From the NCBI GenBank assembly GCA_031422675.1, contig JANPMG010000056.1, positions 1 through 35,905 on the forward strand: a DNA stretch of 35,905 nt. Reading direction: 5' to 3'. The stretch comes from JAENVU01 sp031422675. Lineage in GTDB: Bacteria; Actinomycetota; Acidimicrobiia; IMCC26256; JAENVU01. Shown piece by piece: positions 1 through 6,261 of this stretch. How positions within the stretch are numbered: position 1 is the first letter of the stretch; every line of letters starts with the position of its first letter. Position numbers and translations under genes: made by a program. The notes beneath the pieces were generated by a model. That model was not told the DNA's origin and did no database searches. It saw nothing but the letters and a program-made list of their open reading frames with translations.

Positions 1-120
1 GGGCGGGGATTCAGCCCCCCATATGTGGATTGGGGGTTACAGGGCACCACAGACTCCCCACCTAGCACGGTCCGCGGCCGGAGAGTAGCAGGGGTCTTCC
101 CACTACCATCACCGGCTCGA

Positions 121-138
121 CGTCTCGTTCGCGAGACG
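121..138 (+). promoter_or_regulatory. Leader hairpin before tRNA-Ser(GGA)
   Basis: A perfect 7-bp stem (CGTCTCG/CGAGACG) closes a TTCG tetraloop and ends 3 nt before the first base of the tRNA. A possible -10 (TACCAT, 104-109) lies upstream, so the primary transcript may begin close to the hairpin. The other tRNA-Ser gene in the window has a different-sequence hairpin at the same place. A role in 5' processing or transcript protection is inference. Confidence 0.5.
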
Positions 139-141
139 CCC

Positions 142-226
142 GGAGGGGTGCGAGAGCGGCCGAATCGGCACGCTTGGAAAGCGTGTGTGGGGAAACTCAC
201 CGAGGGTTCGAATCCCTCTCCCTCCG
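142..226 (+). tRNA. tRNA-Ser (anticodon GGA)
   Basis: The sequence folds as a class II tRNA. The acceptor stem GGAGGGG (142-148) pairs with TCCCTCC (219-225), with discriminator G226. The anticodon loop TTGGAAA carries GGA at 176-178. A long variable arm (GTGGGGAAACTCAC region) precedes the T arm GAGGG-TTCGAAT-CCCTC. Serine identity follows from the anticodon, the long variable arm and the G discriminator. CCA is not encoded. It reads UCC/UCU codons. Confidence 0.95.
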
Positions 227-347
227 CTCCGTTGTGGGCTTGAGGACGGTTGCCCCGGTCGCGCCGTCAAGGAATGTCCCAGGTTCAATCGACAGCGACT
301 CGACAAGACGCGTGGACATTCAGCGGACGCACGAGTTCAGCTCGTCC

Positions 348-376
348 TTCCGAGAAACGCGCCTCAGCATTACCAT
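348..376 (+). promoter_or_regulatory. Probable leaderless promoter of the AhpD-like gene
   Basis: A -35-like TTCCGA (348-353), a 17-nt spacer and a -10 TACCAT (371-376) are followed after 6 nt by ATG at 383. That places the transcription start on the start codon, the arrangement seen at many other genes here. It supports 383 as the true start and argues that the TGA-containing gene is still expressed. Confidence 0.5.
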
Positions 377-382
377 CGCGGC

Positions 383-946
383 ATGAGCGCCGACCAGCCC
401 GGATGGATGAGGATCGGGTGGCGGATGCGCCGGAAGATGCTCACGACGTGGTTCGCGCCATACCGCTTCGCGGCCAAGCACCCGGGCACTTTCATCGGCC
501 GGCAGTTGATGGAGGTCGGGATCCTGTCAGCCCGATCCGTCGACCTGCGCCTGAAGGAGCTCGCAGGCATGCGCGCGGCCTCGATGATCGGTTGTGTGTG
601 GTGACTGGACCTCAACTCTGCCGTGAGCAGAGCAGCCGGCATCTCCGAGGCGAAGCTCGCAGATCTGAACCTCTGGCGAGAGAGCGAAGTGTTCTCGCCG
701 GTTGAACGACTGGTTCTCGACTATGCCGAGTCCCTCACCCAGACCCCAGCGACGCATCGCCCCGACCTTCATGACGCACTACGGCAGCATCTGAGTCAGA
801 AGCAGCTCGCGGAACTCACCACCGCGATCGCGTGGGAGAACTTCAGAGCCCGCTTCAACCGGGGCTACGACGTCAAGGCCCAGGGCTTCAGCGAGGGCGC
901 ATTCTGTGTCCTGCCCGACCGCCACCCGCCATCGACAACTCGATAA
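383..946 (+). CDS. AhpD/carboxymuconolactone-decarboxylase-like protein, candidate selenoprotein (in-frame TGA at 602-604)
   Basis: The frame 383-946 encodes about 187 residues if the single TGA at codon 74 is read through. The N-terminal part (71 sense residues into the redox site) and the downstream part (from LDLNSAVS to a C-terminal EGAFCVLP) both match the AhpD-like CMD family, and the length is normal for that family. The family redox motif is CxxC, usually written GCxxC-x-D. Here it reads G-C71-V-W-TGA-L-D, so selenocysteine would give CxxU. A hairpin with a G in the second loop position starts immediately 3' of the TGA. These proteins reduce peroxides or handle related thiol redox chemistry. 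The alternative is a pseudogene with one nonsense mutation, but nothing else in the frame is damaged. No sel genes or tRNA-Sec lie in this window. Confidence 0.72.
605..639 (+). promoter_or_regulatory. Candidate bacterial SECIS hairpin
   Basis: The upper stem CTCTGC (616-621) pairs perfectly with GCAGAG (627-632) around the 5-nt loop CGTGA, whose second base is G. A lower stem CTGG (605-608) pairs with CCGG (636-639), starting directly after the TGA. The distance from TGA to apical loop is 17 nt. A G in the first two loop positions and a 16-37 nt spacing are the published search criteria for bacterial SECIS elements as I recall them. SelB binding is inferred. Confidence 0.55.
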
Positions 947-1052
947 GCGGCGCCGACGACGGAAGGATTACTCACGAGCCTGTTGGCTGGGACGTTGATG
1001 CAGGCCGTTCAGCCCAAGACGGCATCACAGGGGCCCGAGCATGCCGGGAAGG

Positions 1053-1103
1053 TTCGAAAGCGATCCCACCAGGCCCGCAGCCCGTTGTCAGTTCTACAAC
1101 GGG
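1053..1103 (+). repeat. Dispersed repeat R1 with downstream hairpin
   Basis: First of five same-direction copies of a 27-bp element with consensus TTCGAAAGNGATCCC followed by ACAAGGCCCGCA (1053-1079; this copy has one change, CACCAGG). It is followed directly by an inverted repeat, CCCGTTGT (1081-1088) against ACAACGGG (1096-1103). It sits between the AhpD-like gene and the first toxin-antitoxin pair. Confidence 0.85.
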
Positions 1104-1126
1104 CGCATCGGTCCCGGCGGCGTCAG

Positions 1127-1155
1127 GTTGCCAGGCAACGTATTTGTGCTACAAG
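1127..1155 (+). promoter_or_regulatory. Promoter/operator of the Phd-VapC pair
   Basis: TTGCCA (1128-1133), a 16-nt spacer and TACAAG (1150-1155) precede ATG 1162 by 6 nt, so a leaderless transcript is likely. The -35 lies inside the inverted repeat GTTGCC-A-GGCAAC (1127-1139), and the -10 overlaps TTGT-GCT-ACAA (1144-1154). Both are plausible binding sites for the autoregulating antitoxin. Confidence 0.5.
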
Positions 1156-1161
1156 TAGCTC

Positions 1162-1437
1162 ATGACAAGCGTCGGAATCCGTGAACTGCGTCAGCGAGCG
1201 AGTGAGGTCCTTCGTCGTGTCGAGGCCGGCGAGACGGTAGAGGTCACCGACCGCGGGCGTCCGGTTGCGTTGCTGACACCGGTGCCGAAGGCCGACGGGC
1301 TCGAACGGCTTCGCGCCGATGGTGAAGCGACGCCTCCACTGGCGTCATTGGAAACGCTCGCGGATCCGCTCGCGCTCCCGAAGCGCACTGAACTCCCGAG
1401 CACGGTACTTGCCCGACTGCGCCGCGATGAGCGCTGA
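1162..1437 (+). CDS. Phd/YefM-family antitoxin (VapB-type partner)
   Basis: A 91-residue protein. The N-terminus (MTSVGIRELRQRASEVLRRV, then GETVEVTDRGRPVALLTPV) is the classic Phd/YefM fold: a DNA-binding dimer that represses its own operon. The C-terminal 40 residues are rich in Leu, Pro and charge, as expected for the flexible toxin-wrapping tail. It overlaps the PIN-domain toxin by 11 nt, typical of translationally coupled TA pairs. The pair lies between repeats R1 and R2. Start ATG 1162 is supported by a -10 box 6 nt upstream. Confidence 0.9.
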   Translation: MTSVGIRELRQRASEVLRRVEAGETVEVTDRGRPVALLTPVPKADGLERLRADGEATPPLASLETLADPLALPKRTELPSTVLARLRRDER

Positions 1438-1828
1438 GCGCCCGCTCTACCTTGATTCGTCGGCGTTGGTGAAGTTGGCAGTCGCCGAGCCCGAGTCGAA
1501 AGCGCTCCGTCAGTACTTGCGCCGCAACCGTCCCCACGTCACGAGCGCACTGGCACGAACGGAGGTCGCCCGCGCGCTGTGGCCACTCGGTCCGGCGGCA
1601 ATCGAGCGCGGCGGCGCGGTGTTGCAGCGCGTCGAACTGATCCGGATCTCGGACAGGGTCCTACGACGCGCGGGCGAGCTTGAACCCGTAGAGCTCCGGC
1701 CACTCGATGCCATCCATCTGGCCACGGCGCAGCTCCTACAACCGGGGTTGCGATCCGTCATCACCTACGACGATCGGATGGCCGACGCAGCACGCGCGAT
1801 GAAGCTCCAGGTTCGAACACCGAGCTGA
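1427..1828 (+). CDS. PIN-domain ribonuclease toxin, VapC family
   Basis: A 133-residue PIN domain. The acidic metal-binding residues are visible: Asp10 in YLDSSALVKL, Glu46 in ARTEVARAL, Asp94 in LDAIHLATA and Asp115/116 in TYDDRM. VapC toxins are Mg2+-dependent RNases that cut tRNA or rRNA when freed from the antitoxin. ATG 1427 is chosen because it gives the normal PIN N-terminus and overlaps the end of the antitoxin gene (ATGAGCGCTGA). All catalytic residues are intact, so the toxin should be active. Confidence 0.92.
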   Translation: MSAERPLYLDSSALVKLAVAEPESKALRQYLRRNRPHVTSALARTEVARALWPLGPAAIERGGAVLQRVELIRISDRVLRRAGELEPVELRPLDAIHLATAQLLQPGLRSVITYDDRMADAARAMKLQVRTPS

Positions 1829-1842
1829 GCGTCACTTCCGAG

Positions 1843-1888
1843 TTCGAAAGCGATCCCACAAGGCCCGCAACGTTGTCGGTTCGACAAC
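1843..1888 (+). repeat. Dispersed repeat R2 with downstream hairpin
   Basis: The 27-bp element (1843-1869) lies 15 nt after the VapC stop. It is followed by the inverted repeat GTTGTCG (1872-1878) / CGACAAC (1882-1888) with a 3-nt loop. R1 and R2 are direct repeats 790 bp apart that frame the Phd-VapC module. Confidence 0.87.
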
Positions 1889-2007
1889 ATCGTGTCTGGT
1901 CAGCTTGGATTCGAAAGACGACGATCGCTTCTCGGCCAGCGCGCCGCGGGACCCGACGACGCTCAGGGGAGCAGCGATCGCATCGACGCTCTCGCTCTAG
2001 TGAGGCC

Positions 2008-2670
2008 TCAGGAGGCAAGACGGTCGAGTAGCTCCACCACGAGGTCGGGCCTCGACAGCATCGGCGAATGGCTCGTGTCCCACTCGATGAAATCCGTGGC
2101 CCGCCGCGCCATTTCCCGCTGGAGATCCGGGTGGATCACGCGATCCTGTCGACCGACGACATATGTCGAAGGCACCTCTCGCCAGGCCACCCGAGCAGGC
2201 GACTCGATCAACGGGGCGATCGCTTGACTTCGCACCGACGCGCGCCCGGCAGCCGCCCTCTCGAGTGAAGCATCCGCCCACATGAAGTCGGCGATCTGGT
2301 CGCCGTCGACAACGAGATCCCCAACGTTGTCCAGCGCCATGAGATCAGCGAAGCCCGTGGATCGCTGCTCAGTCAGGGAGGAGGCTGTCTCAACCTCGTC
2401 GGGCATGAACGCGCACACGTATGCGAGATGACTGCCGGGCGGTAGCTCGACGCCCGTGATGACCATCCCTCCATAGGACCAGCCGCATGCCACCACAGCC
2501 CCAGCGAATCCGTCGACCATCTCCTGGGCTGCGAGCGTGTCCGCGGCGAGCGATCCTCGGTGCAGGTCGACGGCCTCGACGCCGTGACCACGGTTGCGTA
2601 GCTCGGCGGCGACGTGATCCCAGCACTCTGATCCAACATGCGCCCCATGCACCAGGGCGATACCGCGCAC
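2008..2670 (-). CDS. Alpha/beta-fold hydrolase (esterase-like)
   Basis: A 220-residue single-domain alpha/beta hydrolase. The N-terminal strand and oxyanion region (IALVHGAHVGSECW) are followed by the nucleophile elbow GWSYGG (Ser65). The acid is probably Asp176 (GRQDRVIHP) and the base His201 (DTSHSPMLSRP), giving a complete triad. The pattern resembles the small plant-esterase/EstC-like group. The substrate cannot be read from sequence. The start is GTG 2670. It follows the PPOX-family gene on the same strand with a 94-nt gap; both lie between repeats R2 and R3. Confidence 0.87.
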   Translation of the reverse strand: MRGIALVHGAHVGSECWDHVAAELRNRGHGVEAVDLHRGSLAADTLAAQEMVDGFAGAVVACGWSYGGMVITGVELPPGSHLAYVCAFMPDEVETASSLTEQRSTGFADLMALDNVGDLVVDGDQIADFMWADASLERAAAGRASVRSQAIAPLIESPARVAWREVPSTYVVGRQDRVIHPDLQREMARRATDFIEWDTSHSPMLSRPDLVVELLDRLAS

Positions 2671-2764
2671 GACCGAAGGGGATCAACTGACCTCGCCGGT
2701 GGCGAGAGCACCACCGACACGCGGTCCGAGTCGGGCGAGAAGACGGAACTGCCCATTCGCCGGC

Positions 2765-3253
2765 TCAAGGTCGACCTCGGAACTCCGGAACGCCTGCCGG
2801 GTACACGCGAACCACGCGTACGAGGACTGCGGTGTGCCGTTCGGCAGTCATCGATTCGTCCAGCTGAGCCCAATCGTCGGGGCTGCTGCTGCCGCCGACC
2901 GTCGCCGCATACATAGTCCGCAGCAGACGTCCCACGCTGTCGTTCACTAGGCCCTCGAGGTGATCATCTGGACCCGCGAGTTCGGCCATGCCTTCGACCG
3001 CAACCCACTCCCAGCCCGAGCGAAACACCACCGTTGCCTGGGGCCGCGCCCGGAGGTCGGTCAACTTGCGCGCCTCTCCTCGCGAGACAAACCCAACTAC
3101 CGGTTCGCCTGTCAGTGGATGGTCGAGCACTCCGGCGTTGACGACTGAAGCGCGAGGCGATCCATTCACTCGCGACGTGATGGCGACGGCAAGGCCATGC
3201 TCGCGAGCGCCTAACTCTCGGGCCCGATCGAGTCCCGACGCCACGCCTTCCAT
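2765..3253 (-). CDS. Pyridoxamine 5'-phosphate oxidase-fold flavin/F420 protein
   Basis: A 162-residue split-barrel protein of the PPOX family. Matching motifs are the N-terminal strand (LAVAITSRVNGSPRASVVNAG), VVGFVSRGEARKLTDLRARP, then ATVVFRSGWEWVAVEGMAEL and the C-terminal FRGRP. In actinobacteria, members of this shape usually bind F420 or FMN and reduce small molecules. The cofactor is inferred, not shown. ATG 3253 begins the frame. It is the upstream gene of a two-gene unit with the alpha/beta hydrolase. Confidence 0.83.
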   Translation of the reverse strand: MEGVASGLDRARELGAREHGLAVAITSRVNGSPRASVVNAGVLDHPLTGEPVVGFVSRGEARKLTDLRARPQATVVFRSGWEWVAVEGMAELAGPDDHLEGLVNDSVGRLLRTMYAATVGGSSSPDDWAQLDESMTAERHTAVLVRVVRVYPAGVPEFRGRP

Positions 3254-3481
3254 ATCACGTGGCCATCGTCAGGTGTTCGCAATCGGAGATGCCAATCACC
3301 AACTCGGTCACTGCGGCGACGCCCGATGAGTCCATGAACCGCCGGTATCGCTCGCTCACAAGTCTGACCCTAAGCGCCCACGGCAAGTCAGGGCAGAGGT
3401 AGCCGCGCGGCGGAGGGCCGTAGGCGTCGGCCAGTTCGCCTCGACACCGCGGCGAGAAGCGCACGGAGTTCGTCCGAAGGG

Positions 3482-3508
3482 CTCGAAAGAGACCCCACAA
3501 GGCCCGCA
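3482..3508 (+). repeat. Dispersed repeat R3
   Basis: Third copy of the 27-bp element (CTCGAAAGAGACCCC then ACAAGGCCCGCA), 11 nt beyond the stop of the P-loop kinase gene. Two changes from consensus. Unlike the other copies I see no clear hairpin after it. Bases 3254-3481 hold no gene I can support. Confidence 0.8.
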
Positions 3509-3519
3509 AACTCCTGGGG

Positions 3520-3924
3520 TCAAGCCGAGGTCCGAACGAAATTGGTGACGACATCCAGCTGTGGTTCGTAGCCACGTGCCGTGTCAACGTCGAGGGTCGG
3601 AATCCCAGTGAGTTCAATGATGTAAGTCCCCCACGGGAACTCGTGGGCGTCCATCCGGTCAGCGCACTCGAGATCGGCGTGGAAGGCTGCTTCGATGACG
3701 ACCGAACAGGTGGCGTCGAGCAAGAGAACCGCCGCAGCGTAGAACGCCGAGAACGCGGGCTCGGCGAAACGATGGACCTCGTCGGGATCGTTCGAAGCCA
3801 CTGTGACGTGCATCCCGGTCTTCACGGCATCCCGATTGAGGACAGGTATATGCAGCACATCACCGAGCGTTCGGGCGAGTGTTGTCTTCCCTGATCCCGG
3901 CGCACCACTCACGATCACAAGCAA
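3520..3924 (-). CDS. AAA_33-type P-loop kinase, internally shortened
   Basis: A 134-residue P-loop protein. Walker A is GAPGSGKTT (residues 7-15). NRDAVKTGMHVT and EVHRFAEPAF are typical of small AAA_33/zeta-toxin-like kinases. The C-terminus (GIPTLDVDTARGYEPQ to NFV) also matches the normal end of that family. What is missing is about 40-50 residues between AAFHADL (about residue 85) and CADRMDAHEF, where the lid arginines and the Rx6-8HxD region should be. It therefore looks like an in-frame internal deletion and may be inactive. The start is TTG 3924, or GTG 3918. It lies 15 nt after DUF5615 and is probably the third gene of that TA operon. Confidence 0.68.
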   Translation of the reverse strand: MLVIVSGAPGSGKTTLARTLGDVLHIPVLNRDAVKTGMHVTVASNDPDEVHRFAEPAFSAFYAAAVLLLDATCSVVIEAAFHADLECADRMDAHEFPWGTYIIELTGIPTLDVDTARGYEPQLDVVTNFVRTSA

Positions 3925-3939
3925 GGGACGGATAGCGGG

Positions 3940-4314
3940 TCAGCCGTTCTCATCGCGCGGCAAGTACCGGCGCACGCCATCTACCCGCACAATCCAGAGC
4001 TGGCCTTCGATCGCGTGCGATTGCAGCGCGGCGATGAGAACCGCCGCGACCGCCGCGATGTCATCCGGCGTCGGTCGCTTTGGCAGCCGAAGCACCGCGG
4101 TTCCCGCCGATGATCTTGGATCGAAGTGGAACGGATCCGCGAAGTCGAGGTCGAGCGTGACGAGTGCGCGTGCCTCGGCCGCGCACACCTGCCAGACGCG
4201 CTCGTCCGGTGCTCCGGCGAGAGCCTGCTCGACGACCGTGGCAACGTCGTGACCGGCATTGCGGAGGAGTTGAGTGACCCTCGCGCCAAGGTTCTCGTCG
4301 AGCTTGAACCTCAC
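3940..4314 (-). CDS. DUF5615 PIN-like protein (putative toxin)
   Basis: A 124-residue member of the DUF5615/Mut7-C-like PIN superfamily. It starts MRFKLDENLGARVTQLLRNAGHDV, the signature of the family, with the acidic residue in LDEN, and has LVTLDLDFAD for the second acidic pair. DUF5615 genes regularly follow DUF433 antitoxins, as here. The start is GTG 4314, and GTGA overlaps the DUF433 stop by 4 nt. RNase activity is a family-level inference. Confidence 0.87.
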   Translation of the reverse strand: MRFKLDENLGARVTQLLRNAGHDVATVVEQALAGAPDERVWQVCAAEARALVTLDLDFADPFHFDPRSSAGTAVLRLPKRPTPDDIAAVAAVLIAALQSHAIEGQLWIVRVDGVRRYLPRDENG

Positions 4315-4556
4315 GCGACGTCGTCGAGGTCAACAAACCGGACATCAGCGAGGCGCGCGCCGTAGGCGATGCAGGCCCGAACGTCGTCCTCCGTGAGCTG
4401 TGGATATTCCCCGATCACTTCGCCGACGGACAAGCCGGCAGCGAGAAGGTCGAGGATCAACGACACCCAGATCCGATGCCCCTTGATCGTGGGCTTCCCG
4501 AAACAGATCGCCGGGTCGACGACGATTCGAGCCAGGAGAGCCTCATTCGCGGTCAT
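4311..4556 (-). CDS. DUF433 antitoxin
   Basis: An 81-residue DUF433 protein. RIVVDPAICFGKPTIKGHRI is the diagnostic block, followed by VSLILDLLAAGLSVGEVIGEYPQLTEDDVRACIAYGA. It is a winged-helix-like DNA-binding antitoxin and the expected partner of the overlapping DUF5615 gene. ATG 4556 is chosen because DUF433 proteins begin just before this block and the longer frame runs into repeat R4. Confidence 0.9.
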   Translation of the reverse strand: MTANEALLARIVVDPAICFGKPTIKGHRIWVSLILDLLAAGLSVGEVIGEYPQLTEDDVRACIAYGARLADVRFVDLDDVA

Positions 4557-4613
4557 GGTGACAGTCTGCCACCAGGTCGAACCCGTTGAGATCGGGCGAC
4601 CAACGTCCCGTGG

Positions 4614-4667
4614 TTCGAAAGAGATCCCACAAGGCCCGCACAGCCGTTGGCACATCCGCAACAGCTG
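4614..4667 (+). repeat. Dispersed repeat R4 with downstream hairpin
   Basis: The 27-bp element (4614-4640) is followed by an imperfect inverted repeat: CAGC-C-GTTG (4641-4649) against CAAC-A-GCTG (4659-4667). It separates the minus-strand DUF433 operon from the plus-strand RHH/VapC pair. Confidence 0.85.
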
Positions 4668-4735
4668 CATCGAGCTCGATCAGGGCATCGTCGACGGCGC
4701 AACGGCCTCCCAGGAGACAGGAATCGCACATCGCC

Positions 4736-4788
4736 ATGCGCATGCGATCTGTCGTAGCGAGCGAGCACTAGGCGTATACTATGCGCAT
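4736..4788 (+). promoter_or_regulatory. Promoter and twin ATGCGCAT palindromes of the RHH/VapC pair
   Basis: The -10 TATACT (4775-4780) lies 6 nt before ATG 4787, so the mRNA is probably leaderless. The self-complementary octamer ATGCGCAT occurs at 4736-4743 and again at 4781-4788, 45 bp apart, bracketing the promoter. Ribbon-helix-helix antitoxins commonly bind paired palindromes at their own promoter. Confidence 0.45.
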
Positions 4789-5035
4789 GCCACGCATTCA
4801 GATCTATTTACCCGACGATCTCTACGAAGCTGTGAAATCCAGGGACATTCCGATATCGGAACTGACTCAGACCGCCGTACGCGCAACGCTCCGGCGCGAG
4901 CTCCTCCGGGCCGAGACCGAGTCCTATCTCGATGAGCTCGCGGCTCGGTTCGGCGGCCCGCCCTCCGAGAAGGAGCTCAAGTCCGCCGATCGCTGGATCA
5001 GTCGAGCGACCACACCTCGGCGTCGCGCGTCGTGA
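4787..5035 (+). CDS. Ribbon-helix-helix antitoxin (VapB-type)
   Basis: An 82-residue protein. MPRIQIYLPDDLYEAVK followed by SELTQTAVRATLRREL is a canonical MetJ/Arc ribbon-helix-helix module. The C-terminal half is charged and probably binds the toxin. ATG 4787 is preferred over ATG 4781 because TATACT ends 6 nt before it. The stop overlaps the toxin start (GTGA at 5032-5035). It is the third TA pair within 4.3 kb. Confidence 0.85.
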   Translation: MPRIQIYLPDDLYEAVKSRDIPISELTQTAVRATLRRELLRAETESYLDELAARFGGPPSEKELKSADRWISRATTPRRRAS

Positions 5036-5418
5036 CTGCGACATTGGACTCGTCCGCCCTCACGAAGTTCGCCACGCACGACCGCGCGACCATGGCACGC
5101 ATCCAGCGCCTTCTGGAACGCGAACTATGGCCACCCGTCGTTCCGACCGCGGTACTCGTCGAGTCGCTCACGGGCCAAGGCCCGCGCGACGCTCGGGTGA
5201 ACCGGTTGCTCCGCACCTGCGAAGTCGTCGACCTCGATGCTGTCACTGCTCGACGGGCCGCCGCGCTCCGGACTCGCGCTCGCGCTGGCTCTGCCGTCGA
5301 TGCGATTGTGGTGGCCACCGCCGAGGCCGAAGCGAGCGAACTCGTCATCACCGGCGACTTCGAAGATCTTTCGCGACTCGCTCGTTACGCTCCCGTCGTA
5401 GCGATCATGGCCATCTGA
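5032..5418 (+). CDS. PIN-domain toxin, VapC-like
   Basis: A 128-residue PIN domain with all expected acidic residues: Asp6 (TLDSSALTKF), Glu44 (AVLVESLTG), Asp90 (AVDAIVVA) and Asp109/Asp112 (TGDFEDL). The start is GTG 5032, overlapping the antitoxin stop. It is probably an Mg2+-dependent RNase. It is not closely alike the VapC at 1427 outside the active-site motifs, so the two pairs are unlikely to be a recent duplication. Repeat R5 follows 11 nt after the stop. Confidence 0.88.
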   Translation: MTATLDSSALTKFATHDRATMARIQRLLERELWPPVVPTAVLVESLTGQGPRDARVNRLLRTCEVVDLDAVTARRAAALRTRARAGSAVDAIVVATAEAEASELVITGDFEDLSRLARYAPVVAIMAI

Positions 5419-5429
5419 GATGGCCGAGG

Positions 5430-5483
5430 TTCGAACGCGATCCCACAAGCCCCGTAAACACTTCTGCGCTGCATCCGCAGCGC
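5430..5483 (+). repeat. Dispersed repeat R5 with downstream hairpin
   Basis: The most diverged copy of the 27-bp element (5430-5456; TTCGAACGCGATCCC then ACAAGCCCCGTA), followed by GCGCTGC (5466-5472) / GCAGCGC (5477-5483) with loop ATCC. It closes the repeat-punctuated stretch. Confidence 0.8.
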
Positions 5484-5531
5484 GGCGAGTCCCCTCCGTC
5501 CCCGGATCACGCGAACCCGCGCCGCGTTCAC

Positions 5532-5580
5532 GTTCACTGGCCGCGGAGCCACCGATGCGGTGGTTGCGGGGCCAGTGAAC
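5532..5580 (+). repeat. Hairpin repeat B1
   Basis: A 22-nt left arm (5532-5553) pairs with the right arm (5559-5580) around loop GATGC. The outer 11 bp, GTTCACTGGCC against GGCCAGTGAAC, are perfect, and three inner positions differ. The right arm is identical to that of B2 at 7079-7100. Confidence 0.88.
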
Positions 5581-5637
5581 AGTTCTTGGAGGGCGTGGCC
5601 GGGCCGGTGACACCGCCACGACCTGAGTACGCGATCC

Positions 5638-6261
5638 TCAGCAGCAGTCCTCGACCGAGTCTTGGCGCCAATGGCGGATGCCCTCTCGCCCGGCGACGTA
5701 GACGATGCCGAATGCGGCAACCGGATCGACCCACCACCATCCAAACCCCGCGTTCAGTACGAGGCCGACGAGAACGATCGCGGAGAGCCAGACGCAGAGC
5801 ATGGTCTCGGTGGCGTCGGCCTGGACCGCACGGCTGCCCATTGCTTGGCCGACCGAGCGCTTCGCCCGAGCGAGAATCGGCATGATTACGAGCGACACGC
5901 TCGTCAGGACGATCCCGACGACGCTGGTCTCGGGGTGCTCGCTGCCGCCGAGCTTCCGCACCGACTCGATGCCGACTCCGATCGAGAGCAGGAAAAAAGT
6001 TCCGGCGATGAGCGTGACGGCGCGGCGTTCGGCCGCGTCGGAGACGGACGCGCCGTGCCGTTCCTGAGCGAGACGCCAGATGATCACGGCGCCGGCGAAG
6101 ACCTCGACGAACGAGTCGACACCGAAACCGACGAGCGCGATCGACCCCGCCACGACACCGGACGCGATCGCAACGAAACCTTCGACACTGTTCCATCCGA
6201 TGGTGAGCCACGCGAGCTGTTGTCCCCTCCGAACGAGCGGCGGTGCCTCCACCGGTGTCAT
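5638..6261 (-). CDS. Cation diffusion facilitator (heavy-metal exporter)
   Basis: A 207-residue integral membrane protein of the CDF type. The transmembrane pattern starts with LAWLTIGWNSVEGFVAIASG. Metal-site-like segments are VGFGVDSFVEVFAGAVI (HxxxD position replaced by DxxxE) and ADATETMLCVWLSAIVL. It ends in SVEDCC; the paired Cys may bind a soft metal. The cytoplasmic C-terminal domain of larger CDFs is absent, as in this short subfamily. ATG 6261 overlaps the upstream DUF3703 stop (ATGA). With a CmtR-like regulator, Cd/Pb (or Zn) efflux is the likely role. Confidence 0.87.
   Translation of the reverse strand: MTPVEAPPLVRRGQQLAWLTIGWNSVEGFVAIASGVVAGSIALVGFGVDSFVEVFAGAVIIWRLAQERHGASVSDAAERRAVTLIAGTFFLLSIGVGIESVRKLGGSEHPETSVVGIVLTSVSLVIMPILARAKRSVGQAMGSRAVQADATETMLCVWLSAIVLVGLVLNAGFGWWWVDPVAAFGIVYVAGREGIRHWRQDSVEDCC

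Noticed and set aside
383..946. Simple pseudogene reading of the AhpD-like gene.
   Set aside because: Only one stop, placed exactly at a redox Cys, with a SECIS-like hairpin and intact flanks. It remains the main alternative but is not the best explanation.
3255..3617. Minus-strand open frame of 120 codons between the PPOX gene and the kinase.
   Set aside because: It reads through repeat R3, has no recognisable family, and no supported start.
1053..5456. Canonical integron attC sites.
   Set aside because: The R elements lack the RYYYAAC/GTTRRRY core pairs, and no tyrosine recombinase is in the window.
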